Part shown: positions 25,257-34,715 of the stretch, piece after piece
Layout: each line of letters starts with the position of its first letter
Position numbering within the stretch: the stretch's first letter is position 1
NCBI RefSeq assembly: GCF_013409305.1
Contig: NZ_JACBZJ010000001.1
Coordinates: 2,542,001 to 2,606,000 of the forward strand
Length of the DNA: 64,000 bases
Direction: 5' to 3'
Source of the DNA: Cellulomonas soli
Lineage (GTDB): Bacteria > Actinomycetota > Actinomycetes > Actinomycetales > Cellulomonadaceae
Program-made: the position numbers and the translations under genes
The notes under the pieces: model-generated
Databases searched by the model: none
What the model saw: only the letters and a program-made list of their open reading frames with translations
Told to the model about the DNA's origin: nothing

Positions 25257-26819
25257 TCAGCTCGTCGGGGCCAGCACGAGGCGGACGTCGCCGCTCCCGT
25301 GCGGGTCGAGGACGAGCACGCCGTCGTCGCCCACGGGTGTCGGTGCCATCAGGCTGCTGGCCTCGCTGCGCACCGTGCGGAGCCGTCGGCCCGTCCCGGC
25401 CTCGTACATCACGACGGTGGTCGTGCGGGCGTCGCGCGGTGCGAACCACTCGTGCAGGAGCAACGGGTGGTTGTAGGTCTCGACGACGACGACCTCGCCG
25501 AACGCGTGGACCGAGCGCACGTCGGAGGCGCGGACGCGCGCGTGCCAGATCTCGGTGCCCGTCGCCGGGTCCCGGACGGTGAGCGCTTCGGTGTCCACGT
25601 CCACCCGCACCCCGGCGCCGAGCACGGTGAGGCCGTCGCCGTCGCCGGACGGGTGGGTGCCGGACACGACGTAGTCGTCCGGACCCACGGCGGTCGTGCC
25701 GTCGCGCAGGTCGACGACGAGGGTCGGTCCGTCCGCGGTGGCGTCGGTCCAGAACACGTCACCCTCTCTCCACCCGCCGAGCCGCATCGCGTCGTCGATC
25801 GTGTCGTCCATCGCGCAGTCCACCTCCGTCCGCCAGAGGGACTCTCCGGCGCGGAACAGCTCGAGAGGGCAGGTGCCGGAGCCGGGTGTGAGCACGAGCA
25901 GGGCGTCGCCGAGCAGCCACGGGCGCACCCCGGCAGCGACCTCGAGGACGACGTCCCCCGTGGCCGCGTCGCGGATCTGGGACCCGCTGCCAGCTGCGAC
26001 GGACGTGGCGAAGGCGGCCGGGAGCGCCGGCTCGACGGTGGTGTCGGCCCGTGCGTCGTCCGGTAGGACCGCGTCACCGGCGGTCGCGTCGACGGTCCAC
26101 GTCGTGCGGCCGTCCAGGGTGTCGATGCCGGTCCAGGTGCACTGCTGCGGGCCCGACGCTGCGTCGGCGCACTCGCGCATGACGACCGTGTGCCCGCTCG
26201 AGGCGACCACCCATGCGCCGGGGTCGTCGGGGAGCCGCCAGTCGATCGTCCCGGCCGGTCCGAGCCCGAACCAGCCGTTCTCGGCGTCGATCACGAGGCG
26301 GTCGCCGGCGACGGGCCAGATCCGCACGACTCGACCGATGTCGGACGGCGCCCACCAGGCGGTCTCGGCCTCTCGCGTCAACGCGCGGACCCGGGAACCC
26401 AGCGACACGCGCAGGAGGTCGTCGTCCGAGGGCAGCGACGTGGCCCCGGTCAGGTCGTCGTCGGCGTCCGTGCCGGCGTACCCGTAGGCGAGCTGGACGG
26501 CGGCCCAGGGGCCCACGATCCCGAGGAGCAACGCCAGCGGTGGCAGCATCCCGACCGCCACCCGCGGGTGCAGACGTGGTCCTTGCGGCAGGGCGACAGC
26601 GACGAACGCGAGCCCCCCGAGGTAGACCCAGCTCATTCCCGACCGCCACCCGACGAGGAGGACGAGCGCACCGACGGCGACCAGCACCCAGCGGCCCGCG
26701 TGAGCGGTGGGGTGCCGACGAGGCCCGCCCGTGCGCTCCGGGAGTCCGATGCGGTGGGGCGGCGGAGCCTCGTCTGCGGTGACGGGCCGTTCCCCGAACG
26801 GGCTCTCCTGGTCGTCCAT
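25257..26819 (-). CDS. membrane-anchored beta-propeller-like (PQQ-type) protein
   Basis: A 520-residue protein. It starts with a 45-residue polar segment, then three hydrophobic segments (about residues 48-112), and a large extracytoplasmic region with repeated blades such as GDRLVIDAENGWFGLG, GRTTWTVDATAG and ATGTEIWHARVRAS, similar to PQQ-like beta-propellers. Several Cys suggest oxidised extracellular folding. ATG 26819 has GAGGGAGA upstream. No substrate or partner is evident; it is divergent from the aldolase gene. Confidence 0.65.
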   Translation of the reverse strand: MDDQESPFGERPVTADEAPPPHRIGLPERTGGPRRHPTAHAGRWVLVAVGALVLLVGWRSGMSWVYLGGLAFVAVALPQGPRLHPRVAVGMLPPLALLLGIVGPWAAVQLAYGYAGTDADDDLTGATSLPSDDDLLRVSLGSRVRALTREAETAWWAPSDIGRVVRIWPVAGDRLVIDAENGWFGLGPAGTIDWRLPDDPGAWVVASSGHTVVMRECADAASGPQQCTWTGIDTLDGRTTWTVDATAGDAVLPDDARADTTVEPALPAAFATSVAAGSGSQIRDAATGDVVLEVAAGVRPWLLGDALLVLTPGSGTCPLELFRAGESLWRTEVDCAMDDTIDDAMRLGGWREGDVFWTDATADGPTLVVDLRDGTTAVGPDDYVVSGTHPSGDGDGLTVLGAGVRVDVDTEALTVRDPATGTEIWHARVRASDVRSVHAFGEVVVVETYNHPLLLHEWFAPRDARTTTVVMYEAGTGRRLRTVRSEASSLMAPTPVGDDGVLVLDPHGSGDVRLVLAPTS

Positions 26820-26947
26820 GGTCTCCCTCGCGTGGCCGGCCCGGCATGGTGGCAGGACGCCCGCGCCTCTCGCCGGCGTCATCCACAGCCCGGTGGCGGG
26901 ACGGGGACCTAGGACCCGCCCAGCGCGGCCGACCCGTCTGCCATGCT

Positions 26948-26985
26948 GTTCCGGACAACGACACGCCCGTTCCGCCCAACGGAAC
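26948..26985 (+). promoter_or_regulatory. tandem operator-like repeats before the KDPG aldolase gene
   Basis: GTTCCGGACAACGACAC (26948-26964) and GTTCCGCCCAACGGAAC (26969-26985) are related sequences starting 21 bp apart, two helical turns. The second is an inverted repeat, GTTCCG-N5-CGGAAC. IclR-family regulators often bind such sites; the IclR gene at 24158 is the nearest candidate. Confidence 0.5.
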
Positions 26986-27004
26986 GACGACGAACGGCCT
27001 CACC

Positions 27005-27628
27005 GTGGACACACTGCTCGCCCTCCGGACCGCACGCCTCGTCCCCGTCGTGGTGCTCGACGACTGGCGGTCCGCCGACCCGCTCGCCGCCGCCCTGGTC
27101 GCCGGGGGACTGCCCGTCGCCGAGGTCACCTTCCGCACCGCCGCCGCCGAGGACTCCATCCGCGCCATGGCGGACCGCGGCGACATGCTCGTCGGGGCGG
27201 GCACCGTGCTCAGCGCCGCGCAGGTCGACCGCGCGGTCGACGCCGGAGCCTCCTACGTCGTCTCGCCGGGCCTGAGCGCCGAGGTCGTCGAACGGTGCCG
27301 CGAACGCGGCGTCCTCGCACTGCCCGGCGCCGTGAGCGCCACCGAGATCCAGGCCGCGCTCGAGCTCGGGCTGACCACCGTCAAGTTCTTCCCGGCCGGC
27401 ACCTCCGGCGGGGCGCCGGCGATCGCCGCGCTGGCCGCACCGTTCGGCGACCTGGCGTTCGTGCCCACCGGCGGCATCGGTCCGGGCAACCTGCACGAGT
27501 ACCTCGCGATCCCGGCCGTCGCGGCCGTCGGCGGCTCGTGGATGGTGCCTCGCGACGCCGTGCGTGCCGGTGACTTCGACACGGTCACCCGGCTCACCGC
27601 CGAGGCCGTGGCGCTCGCCGCCGCCTGA
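27005..27628 (+). CDS. eda: KDPG aldolase (2-keto-3-deoxy-6-phosphogluconate aldolase)
   Basis: A 207-residue class I aldolase that cleaves KDPG to pyruvate and glyceraldehyde 3-phosphate. Family marks: the Glu of VAEVTFRT, the loop VGAGTVLSAAQVDRAVDAGA, the Schiff-base Lys in TVKFFPAG and the phosphate site FVPTGGIGPGN. GTG 27005 gives the usual family length. It is followed 47 nt later by the KDG kinase gene, so the two complete hexuronate degradation. There is only a weak ribosome binding site. Confidence 0.92.
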   Translation: MDTLLALRTARLVPVVVLDDWRSADPLAAALVAGGLPVAEVTFRTAAAEDSIRAMADRGDMLVGAGTVLSAAQVDRAVDAGASYVVSPGLSAEVVERCRERGVLALPGAVSATEIQAALELGLTTVKFFPAGTSGGAPAIAALAAPFGDLAFVPTGGIGPGNLHEYLAIPAVAAVGGSWMVPRDAVRAGDFDTVTRLTAEAVALAAA

Positions 27629-27675
27629 CGCCCCTCGCCCGCCAGCACCCCGACACGACCCCCGAGGACCACACG

Positions 27676-28779
27676 ATGACCGCCCTGACCATCCGCCCCG
27701 CCGCCGAGTGCCGCTACGACGTCGTGTCCCTCGGCGAGGTGATGCTCCGGCTCGACCCCGGCGAGGGGCGCATCCGCACGGCCCGCTCGTTCCGGGCGTG
27801 GGAGGGCGGCGGGGAGTACAACGTCGCGCGGGGTCTGCGGCGTGCGTTCGGTCTGCGCGGGGCCGTCGTCACCGCGCTCGCGGACAACGAGGTCGGGCGC
27901 CTCGTCGAGGACTTCGTGCTGGCCGGTGGCCTGGACACCCAGCACATCCGGTGGGTGCCGTACGACGGCATCGGACGCGAGGTGCGCAACGGGCTCAACT
28001 TCACCGAACGCGGGTTCGGCGTGCGCGGGGCCGTCGGCGTCTCCGACCGTGGGAACACCGCGGCCTCGCAGATGAAGCCCGGCGACGTCGACTGGGACCA
28101 CCTGTTCGGCGAGCTCGGCGTGCGCTGGCTGCACACCGGTGGCATCTTCGCCGCGCTCAGCGAGACCACGGCCGCGACCGTCCTCGAAGCCGTGACCGCG
28201 GCCAAGCGGTACGGCACGGTCGTGTCCTACGACCTCAACTACCGGCCCAGCCTGTGGCGCTCCATCGGCGGCCAGGCCAAGGCGCAGGAGGTGAACCGCG
28301 AGATCGCGCGGTCGATCGACGTGATGATCGGCAACGAGGAGGACTTCACCGCGAGCCTCGGCTTCGAGGTCGAGGGCGTCGACGAGCACCTGTCCGCCCT
28401 CGAGGTCGGCACGTTCGCCGCCATGATCGAGCGTGCCGCCGCCGCCTACCCGAACTTCGCGGTCATCGGCACGACGCTGCGCACCGTGCACAGCGCAAGC
28501 GTCAACGACTGGGGCGCGCTCGCCTGGTCCCGCGAGACCGGTGTCGTGCAGGCCACCCACCGCGAGCGCCTGGAGATCCTCGACCGTGTCGGTGGCGGCG
28601 ACTCCTTCGCCTCCGGCCTGATCTACGGGCTGCTCGACGGTCAGGACCTGAGCACAGCCGTCGAGTACGGCGCCGCGCACGGTGCGCTCGCCATGACGAC
28701 GCCCGGCGACACGACCATGGTCACCAAGGCCGAGGTGCTCAAGCTCGCCGGCGGCGGGAACGCACGCGTCGACCGCTGA
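27676..28779 (+). CDS. kdgK: 2-keto-3-deoxygluconate kinase (PfkB family)
   Basis: A 367-residue ribokinase-fold kinase. The N-terminal VVSLGEVMLRLDPGEGRIRTARSFRAWEGG (in part) with GGGEYNVARGL binds the sugar acid, and LDRVGGGDSFASGLIYGL holds the anion hole and the catalytic Asp. It is longer than E. coli KdgK (about 310) because of extra loops around residues 110-130 and 240-260. Phosphorylation of KDG follows from the aldolase next to it and the uxa genes nearby. Confidence 0.85.
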   Translation: MTALTIRPAAECRYDVVSLGEVMLRLDPGEGRIRTARSFRAWEGGGEYNVARGLRRAFGLRGAVVTALADNEVGRLVEDFVLAGGLDTQHIRWVPYDGIGREVRNGLNFTERGFGVRGAVGVSDRGNTAASQMKPGDVDWDHLFGELGVRWLHTGGIFAALSETTAATVLEAVTAAKRYGTVVSYDLNYRPSLWRSIGGQAKAQEVNREIARSIDVMIGNEEDFTASLGFEVEGVDEHLSALEVGTFAAMIERAAAAYPNFAVIGTTLRTVHSASVNDWGALAWSRETGVVQATHRERLEILDRVGGGDSFASGLIYGLLDGQDLSTAVEYGAAHGALAMTTPGDTTMVTKAEVLKLAGGGNARVDR

Positions 28780-28785
28780 GCCGGG

Positions 28786-29721
28786 TCAGGGGCGCCGGAG
28801 CAAGTCGGCCAGCGCCCCGGCCAGGTCCGGGTACCGGAAGTCGAAGCCCGCGTCGGTCAGGCGGGCGGGGACCGCGCGGCGACCGGTCAGCCCCAGCGCG
28901 GGGTCGGTGCGCAGTACCACGGAGCCGGCACGGACCAGCCAGGTCGGCGTCGGCGGGGCGGGCGGCCGGTGCAGGGTCGCGCGCAGCGTGCGCATCAGCT
29001 CGTCGTTGCGGACCGGGTGCGGGGCGGTCGCGACGACCACGCCGCGCAGACCGTCCGCAGGCAGCGTGCGCACCGGCCCATCGGCGGACGTCGGGACACC
29101 CAGCGACAGGTGCACGATCCGCAGCCAGTCGGCGACGTGGATCCAGCTGAACCACTGCCGCCCGCTGCCGACCCGGCCGCCGAGGCCCCACCGGGTCAGC
29201 CCGGCGAGCCGGTCGAGGGCCGGGGTGCCGCGGTCGAGCACGATGCTCGTGCGCAGCACCACCAGCCGGTCGGCGGGTGCGTCCGCGGCGGCGGCCTCCC
29301 ACGCCCGTGCCACGCCGACCATCTGCGGCGGGCCGTCACCGGGGGGTGTGGTCTCGGTGACCAGCGCCTCGCCGGCGTCGCCGTGCAGGGCCAGCGTGCT
29401 GGCCTGGACCCACACGCCGACCGACCTCCCGACGGCCGCGGCGGCCAGGGCGCGGGTCGGCTCGACGCGGGAGCGGGTGAGCAGGGCGACGTTCGCCGGG
29501 GTCGGCCGACGGTCGACGAGCTCGCCGGCCAGGTTCACCACAGCGCTGCCGTCCAGCTCCCGCGCCCAGGGCCCGGGCGTCGCGCCGTCCCAGAGCACCT
29601 GACGGAACGAGCCCTCCCGCGGCCGACGGGTCAGGACGACGACCTCGTGCCCCTCGTCGGTCAACGACCGGCACAGTGCGCGGCCGAGCGCGCCGGACCC
29701 CCCTGCGACCACGACCTTCAT
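28786..29721 (-). CDS. TIGR01777-family NAD(P)-binding epimerase
   Basis: A 311-residue short-chain-dehydrogenase-like protein of the YfcH/TIGR01777 type. The Rossmann loop KVVVAGGSGALGRALC, the NLAGE motif and a C-terminal DUF1731 segment (GRRAVPARLTDAGFDFRYPDL) are typical. The substrate is unknown; relatives in plants and cyanobacteria act near cell division. It converges with kdgK, 6 nt apart. A TAGGTT box lies 6 nt upstream of its ATG, so it looks leaderless. Confidence 0.88.
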   Translation of the reverse strand: MKVVVAGGSGALGRALCRSLTDEGHEVVVLTRRPREGSFRQVLWDGATPGPWARELDGSAVVNLAGELVDRRPTPANVALLTRSRVEPTRALAAAAVGRSVGVWVQASTLALHGDAGEALVTETTPPGDGPPQMVGVARAWEAAAADAPADRLVVLRTSIVLDRGTPALDRLAGLTRWGLGGRVGSGRQWFSWIHVADWLRIVHLSLGVPTSADGPVRTLPADGLRGVVVATAPHPVRNDELMRTLRATLHRPPAPPTPTWLVRAGSVVLRTDPALGLTGRRAVPARLTDAGFDFRYPDLAGALADLLRRP

Positions 29722-29727
29722 GCCTCG

Positions 29728-29733
29728 AACCTA
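29728..29733 (-). promoter_or_regulatory. -10 box TAGGTT of a leaderless transcript
   Basis: On the minus strand TAGGTT is followed by 6 nt and then ATG 29721. Confidence 0.45.
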
Positions 29734-30750
29734 CCGACCGGCCGCCGGGACGCGCCCGGCCACGACCTCGCGGAAGAGGTGCTCGTACGCGTCGACCATC
29801 GTGTCGGCGGAGAAGCGCGCGATCGCGTCGGCCCGGCAGGCTGCGCGGTCGATCCTGTGCACGGCCGCGACCGCCCGGACGGCCTCGTCGATGCCGTCGA
29901 CGAGGTGCCCGGACACCCCGGGCCGCACGAGCTCGGGCATCGACCCGCGGGCGTGCGCGATCACCGGGGTCCCCGTGACGAGCGACTCGGCGACCGACAG
30001 GCCGAAGGGCTCGTCGAAGTCGATGGGGTGCAGCAGGGCGAGCGCACCGCCGAGCAGCCGGTCGCGCTCCTGCGGCCCGACGGGCCCGACGTACCGCACG
30101 GCCGAGCCGTCGATCGCGGGGGCCACGGCACGGCGGAAGTACTCCTCGTCCTGCACCGGCCCGGCGATCACCAGCGGCAGCCCCGCGCGGCGCGCCACCT
30201 CGATCGCGGTGGCGGTGCCCTTGTCGGGGTGGATGCGACCGAGGAACAGCAGGTGACCGCCCTGCCCGTCCCCGGCGGAGAACCGGTCGACCTCGATGCC
30301 GTGGTGGATGGTCGCCGCGTAGTGCAGGTCCGGGTGCCGGTCCGCGTCGCTGATCGACACGTAGTGCACGACGTCGTCGTACGCGCGGTAGACGGGCACG
30401 ATCCGCTCCGAGGAGAACCCGTGGACGGTCGTCACGACGGGTGTGCCGACCAGCCGGCTGAACGCGAGCGGCAGGAAGTCGAACTGGTTGCTGATCACGT
30501 CGAACTGCGCCGCCCGCTCGAAGACGGCCGCGATGTGCAGCGCCTCGGACACCTTGGCGTCGACCGTCGGGTCCTCCTCGTACCCGGCCGGTGCCTGCGC
30601 GTGCAGGCGGGCCGAGGTCGTGGAGTCGGCGGTGGCGAAGAGCGTGACGTCGTGGCCGCGAGCCACCAGGCCCTCGGTGAGCGTGGCGGCGACCTGTTCC
30701 CACGGGCCGTAGTCGAGCGGGGGGACGCGGTGGGCGATCGAGGCGAGCAC
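29731..30750 (-). CDS. GT4-family glycosyltransferase
   Basis: A 339-residue retaining glycosyltransferase with two Rossmann domains. The acceptor-side start LASIAHRVPPLDYGPWEQVAATLTEGL resembles enzymes using small soluble acceptors. The donor-binding E-x7-E motif is EPFGLSVAESLVTGTPVIA. The GTG start is preceded by AAGG at 5 nt. It is divergent from a second GT4 gene and the GH130-like gene, so the group probably makes or trims one glycoside. Confidence 0.85.
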   Translation of the reverse strand: MLASIAHRVPPLDYGPWEQVAATLTEGLVARGHDVTLFATADSTTSARLHAQAPAGYEEDPTVDAKVSEALHIAAVFERAAQFDVISNQFDFLPLAFSRLVGTPVVTTVHGFSSERIVPVYRAYDDVVHYVSISDADRHPDLHYAATIHHGIEVDRFSAGDGQGGHLLFLGRIHPDKGTATAIEVARRAGLPLVIAGPVQDEEYFRRAVAPAIDGSAVRYVGPVGPQERDRLLGGALALLHPIDFDEPFGLSVAESLVTGTPVIAHARGSMPELVRPGVSGHLVDGIDEAVRAVAAVHRIDRAACRADAIARFSADTMVDAYEHLFREVVAGRVPAAGR

Positions 30751-30982
30751 GGCGACCTTGACGGTGACCTCCGGTGGGGACGTGGCGGCGGGTGCGAGCG
30801 GAGCATGCGGTCCCGGGAGGGGCTGGTGCCCCGCTGCTAGGGTGGCACCTCACCCGAAAGTCTGGACGCCTCGAGCGTCCGTGGGTCTTCTCCCTGGTTG
30901 AGCGACCGTCTGGCACGGCCTCCCTCCCTTCCGCGTACGGCAGCATCTCGGCTGCACACAGGCACACGGAAGCAGGGCCCAC
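30751..30982. other. divergent promoter region of the glycosyltransferase cluster
   Basis: 232 bp with a TAGGGT box at about 30837 on the plus strand and a small hairpin GGACGC-CTCGA-GCGTCC near 30864, leaving a leader of roughly 140 nt before the ATG at 30983. I see no known riboswitch in it. Confidence 0.35.
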
Positions 30983-32128
30983 ATGGCCGTCCGTCTTGGC
31001 ATGCTCTCCACCTTCACGCCCACCCAGTGCGGCATCGCCACGTTCACTGCGGCGCTCACGACCCATCTGACCGCCGGCGGCGACCAGGTCGGTGTCGTCC
31101 GTCTCGTCGACGAGCCCCAGCAGGAGCCCTGGCCGGTCGTGGCCGAGTGGGTGACAAGCCGCCGGGAGGACGCCGAGCACGTCGCCCGGGTCCTCGACGG
31201 GTACGACGTCGCCGTCGTGCAGCACGAGTACGGCATCTTCGGCGGAGCCGACGGCGAGGACGTGCTCGAGGTGGTCGCCCGCCTGCACGTGCCGGTCATC
31301 ACGGTGCTGCACACCGTCCTCACCCAGCCGACACCCGGGCAGCACCGGGTCGTCGACTGGCTCGTCGGCTACTCGGTCGCCGTCATCACGATGACCGAGA
31401 CCGCGCGGGACCGGCTGATCGCCGGCTGGGGGGTCGATCCCGAGCGGGTGCACGTCATCCCGCACGGCGCGGACGACAACCGTTCGCCCGACGTGGCGCC
31501 CGTCGCGCGGCCGCTGGTCGCAGCCCGCCGGACGCCCACGGTCCTCACCTGGGGGCTGCTGTCGGAGGGCAAGGGGATCGAGTGGGCGCTCCTGGCCCTC
31601 GCCGAGCTGCGCGACCGGATGCCGCTGCCCGAGTACCGGGTCGTCGGTCAGACCCACCCGCGCGTCCTCGAGCGCGAGGGGGAGGCCTACCGCGACCGGC
31701 TGCTCGCCCTCACCCGCGACCTCGGGCTGACCGGGTCGGTGCACTTCGACGCCCGGTACCTGGCCGGGCCCGAGCTGCGGCGCGTGGTGCGCGAGGCCGA
31801 CGTCGTCCTGCTGCCCTACGACTCGCTCGAGCAGGTGACCTCGGGTGTGCTGACCGAGGCGGTCGCCGCCGGCAAGCCGGTGATCTCCACCCGGTTCCCG
31901 CACGCGGTCGAGCTGTTGTCCGGCGGTGCCGGCGAGCTCGTGCCGCAGCGGGACGCGTCGGCGATCGCGGATGCGCTCGAGCACGTGCTGGGCGGTGACG
32001 GCGTGGCCGGGCGCATGGCCGCGGTGTCGAACGGGCTCGCCGGCTCGTTGCTGTGGCCGGCCGTGGCCGAGCGGTACAGCGCGCTCGCCTCCTCGGTCCG
32101 CATCGCCGCCGCACCCGTGGGCCTGTGA
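30983..32128 (+). CDS. GT4-family glycosyltransferase
   Basis: A 381-residue retaining glycosyltransferase. It starts RLGMLSTFTPTQCGIATFT, which resembles enzymes annotated near mannosyl-transfer genes, then VVQHEYGIFGGADGED, the donor-side VLTWGLLSEGKGIEWAL, and a late segment SLEQVTSGVLTEAVAAGKPVIS in the position of the E-x7-E motif. It is the first of three co-directional genes; the next starts 7 nt after its stop. Donor and acceptor sugars cannot be told. Confidence 0.85.
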   Translation: MAVRLGMLSTFTPTQCGIATFTAALTTHLTAGGDQVGVVRLVDEPQQEPWPVVAEWVTSRREDAEHVARVLDGYDVAVVQHEYGIFGGADGEDVLEVVARLHVPVITVLHTVLTQPTPGQHRVVDWLVGYSVAVITMTETARDRLIAGWGVDPERVHVIPHGADDNRSPDVAPVARPLVAARRTPTVLTWGLLSEGKGIEWALLALAELRDRMPLPEYRVVGQTHPRVLEREGEAYRDRLLALTRDLGLTGSVHFDARYLAGPELRRVVREADVVLLPYDSLEQVTSGVLTEAVAAGKPVISTRFPHAVELLSGGAGELVPQRDASAIADALEHVLGGDGVAGRMAAVSNGLAGSLLWPAVAERYSALASSVRIAAAPVGL

Positions 32129-32135
32129 TGAGGCC

Positions 32136-34715
32136 GTGACGGGCGAGGCGCTCCGGTTCGACCACCTGCGCACCCTGACCACCGCGACGGGCCTGTACGA
32201 GCACGCGCTCGGCACGACCCCGCGGATCGAGCACGGCATGTGCGTCGACGACGTGGCCCGTGGGCTCGTCGTGACCACCCGGGTGCCCGAGCCCTCGACG
32301 CAGGTCCGGGCGATGGCGGACGTCTACCTGACGTTCCTGCTCGACGCGCAGGCCGCCGACGGGTCGATGCACAACCGCCGCTCGCCTGACGGGCGCTGGC
32401 TCGACGAGCCGTCCACCGACGACCACTGGGGTCGGGCGCTGTGGGCATTCGGCACGGCGGTCGCGCACAGCGACGACCCTGACCTCGTCGTGCGGGCCCG
32501 CGAGGGTGCGGCACGGGCGCTGGCCGTCCGCTCGGTGCACCCCCGGGCCATGGCGTACGCGGCGCTCGGTGCCGCCCAGCTGCTCGGCGTCCACGTCGAG
32601 GAGCTGGCCGCCCGGCGTCTGATGCGCGACGTACGACCCCTCCTGCTGCCCGGGCGACGCCAGACGTCCTGGCCGTGGCCCTACGGGCGGCTGACCTACG
32701 CCAACGCCGTGCTCCCCGAGGCGATGATCGCCGTCGGCGACACGCTGCACGACGTCGGCCTGCGGGCCGACGGGCTGGCCCTGCTGAGCTGGCTCGTGCG
32801 CGAGCAGACCGTCGACGGGCACCTGTCGACCGTTCCGGCCGGTGGCCGCTCGCCCGGCGACCCGCAGCCCGCGTTCGACCAGCAGCCGATCGAGGTCGCC
32901 GCGCTCGCCGAGGCCGCCTGGACCGCGTACGGCAGCACCCACGAGCGCACCTGGGTCGAGGTGACCGCGCGCTGCCTGGCGTGGTTCGACGGCGACAACG
33001 ACAGCGCCCTGCCGATGCACGACCGCGCGACCGGCGGCGGGTACGACGGCCTCGAGCGCGCGTCGGTCAACCAGAACCAGGGGGCGGAGTCGACCCTGGC
33101 CTGGTTGTCCACCGCCCAGCTGGCGGCCCGGCTCGGCGTGCCCGCCGGCGACCGGGGTCACCAGGGTCGCGCGACCTCGACGCGGACCGGCAGCCCGGCG
33201 TGGGTGCGCCGCACCGACCACGTCCTGCTGCCCGACCCGGAGCGGGTCGTCGACCTGCTGTTCCTGCCGGGGCAGGAGCAGGCCGCGTCGGGGGAGTCCC
33301 GCTCGACGCTCGTGCTCGAACGCGTCCGGCAGCTGTCCGACGCGCAGGTCGCCGACCAGCTGCACCGGTTGGCGGTCCGGTTCGGGCACCGGGACCGCAC
33401 GCTGGACCGCACCTGGCGCGCCGGCTACCGCCTCGTGGAGCACCGGCTCGCCGACGACGGTCCGCCGCTGTCGCCCGACCGCCAGCAGCTCGCGGGCGCC
33501 TACCTCACGCAGCAGTACGCGCTGGAAGGCTCGGCCCTGTGCAACCCGTCGATGGTCGCGCACCCCGACCAGAGCGGCACCGCGCCCGGCAGCACCCGGT
33601 TCGTGCTCACGCTGCGTGCCATCGGCGAGGGGCACCGGTCGAGCGTCGAGTTCCGCACCGGCACGATCGGCGCCTCGGACGTGCTGACGTTCGACGCGCC
33701 GCCACGGACCGCCCGGCTGGCCGTGCCGCACGCCGCGCGCTACTCGCGGGCGACGTTCGCCCACCAGATCCACGACCTGCACGGTGACGACGCCTCGTCG
33801 GGCGTCGTGCTCGACGCGCTCGAGCCCGAGTTCGACCGCGAGGACCTCGCCCGGGCCTGTGCCCGGCTGCACGAGCAGCAGCTGACCCGCGGCGGTGCGG
33901 AGCAGACGATCCGCCGCCTCGACGAGCTGGCGGGCAGCACCTACGCGGTGCGCTTCCCGCGCGAGTCGACCCTCCAGGAGCGCGTCCTGATGCCACGCGC
34001 CCCCTCGGAGAGCCAGGGCATGGAGGACGTGCGGCTCGTGCGGTTCGACGACCCGACCGCGCCGGGGGGAGCGGGCGGTGAGCCGGAGTACCTGGGCACC
34101 TACACGGCCTACGACGGGCACCAGGTGTCGATGCAGCTGCTGCGCACCCGCGACTTCCGCACGTTCACCAGCACCCGGCTGAGCGGACCGGGTGCCCGCA
34201 ACAAGGGCATGGCCCTGTTCCCGCGTCGCGTCGGCGGCCGGGCGCTCGCGCTCTCACGCGCCGACCGGGAGAGCAACGCCGTGTCCGCCTCGGACGACCT
34301 GCTGCACTGGGAGGAACCCGTCCTCGTGCAGGCTCCCGCCGAGCCCTGGGAGATCGTGCAGCTCGGCAACTGCGGTGCGCCGATCGAGACCGCGCAGGGC
34401 TGGCTCGTCCTCACCCACGGCGTGGGGCCCATGCGCACCTACAGCATCGGGGCGATGCTGCTCGACCTCGACGAGCCGACCCGGGTGCTCGGGCGGCTGC
34501 GCCGCCCCTTGCTCGCACCGGAGGACGACGACCGCGCGGGGTACGTGCCCGACGTCGTCTACTCGTGCGGCGCGATGCGGCACGGGCGCACGCTCGTGCT
34601 GCCCTACGGGTGCGCCGACACCCGCACCCGGATCGCCCTGGTCGACCTCGACGCGCTCCTCGACGAGCTGCTCGGGGCGTCCTCGGTGGACGACGGAGAG
34701 CCGGTGGCGCCATGA
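32136..34715 (+). CDS. fusion: alpha/alpha-barrel glycosidase-like domain plus GH130-like domain
   Basis: An 859-residue protein. Residues 1 to about 340 look like a six-hairpin alpha/alpha barrel (repeated WGRALWAFGTAVAH, PEAMIAVGDTLHDVG, IEVAALAEAAWTAYG). From about 430 on it matches GH130 (mannoside phosphorylases/mannosidases): ALEGSALCNPSMVAH, GMEDVRLVRFDDP, NKGMALFPRRVGGR and the closing VPDVVYSCGAMRHGRTLVLPYG (in part) with CADT. GTG 32136 has only a tight GAGG before it. The 3' end overlaps the cupin gene by 4 nt. Whether it degrades or phosphorolyses a mannoside made by the adjacent GT4 enzymes is open. Confidence 0.75.
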   Translation: MTGEALRFDHLRTLTTATGLYEHALGTTPRIEHGMCVDDVARGLVVTTRVPEPSTQVRAMADVYLTFLLDAQAADGSMHNRRSPDGRWLDEPSTDDHWGRALWAFGTAVAHSDDPDLVVRAREGAARALAVRSVHPRAMAYAALGAAQLLGVHVEELAARRLMRDVRPLLLPGRRQTSWPWPYGRLTYANAVLPEAMIAVGDTLHDVGLRADGLALLSWLVREQTVDGHLSTVPAGGRSPGDPQPAFDQQPIEVAALAEAAWTAYGSTHERTWVEVTARCLAWFDGDNDSALPMHDRATGGGYDGLERASVNQNQGAESTLAWLSTAQLAARLGVPAGDRGHQGRATSTRTGSPAWVRRTDHVLLPDPERVVDLLFLPGQEQAASGESRSTLVLERVRQLSDAQVADQLHRLAVRFGHRDRTLDRTWRAGYRLVEHRLADDGPPLSPDRQQLAGAYLTQQYALEGSALCNPSMVAHPDQSGTAPGSTRFVLTLRAIGEGHRSSVEFRTGTIGASDVLTFDAPPRTARLAVPHAARYSRATFAHQIHDLHGDDASSGVVLDALEPEFDREDLARACARLHEQQLTRGGAEQTIRRLDELAGSTYAVRFPRESTLQERVLMPRAPSESQGMEDVRLVRFDDPTAPGGAGGEPEYLGTYTAYDGHQVSMQLLRTRDFRTFTSTRLSGPGARNKGMALFPRRVGGRALALSRADRESNAVSASDDLLHWEEPVLVQAPAEPWEIVQLGNCGAPIETAQGWLVLTHGVGPMRTYSIGAMLLDLDEPTRVLGRLRRPLLAPEDDDRAGYVPDVVYSCGAMRHGRTLVLPYGCADTRTRIALVDLDALLDELLGASSVDDGEPVAP

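Noticed and set aside
32136..34715. Frameshift joining two separate glycosidase genes
   Set aside because: The frame is continuous through the domain junction with no compensating shift or internal start with a ribosome binding site; a true fusion is simpler.
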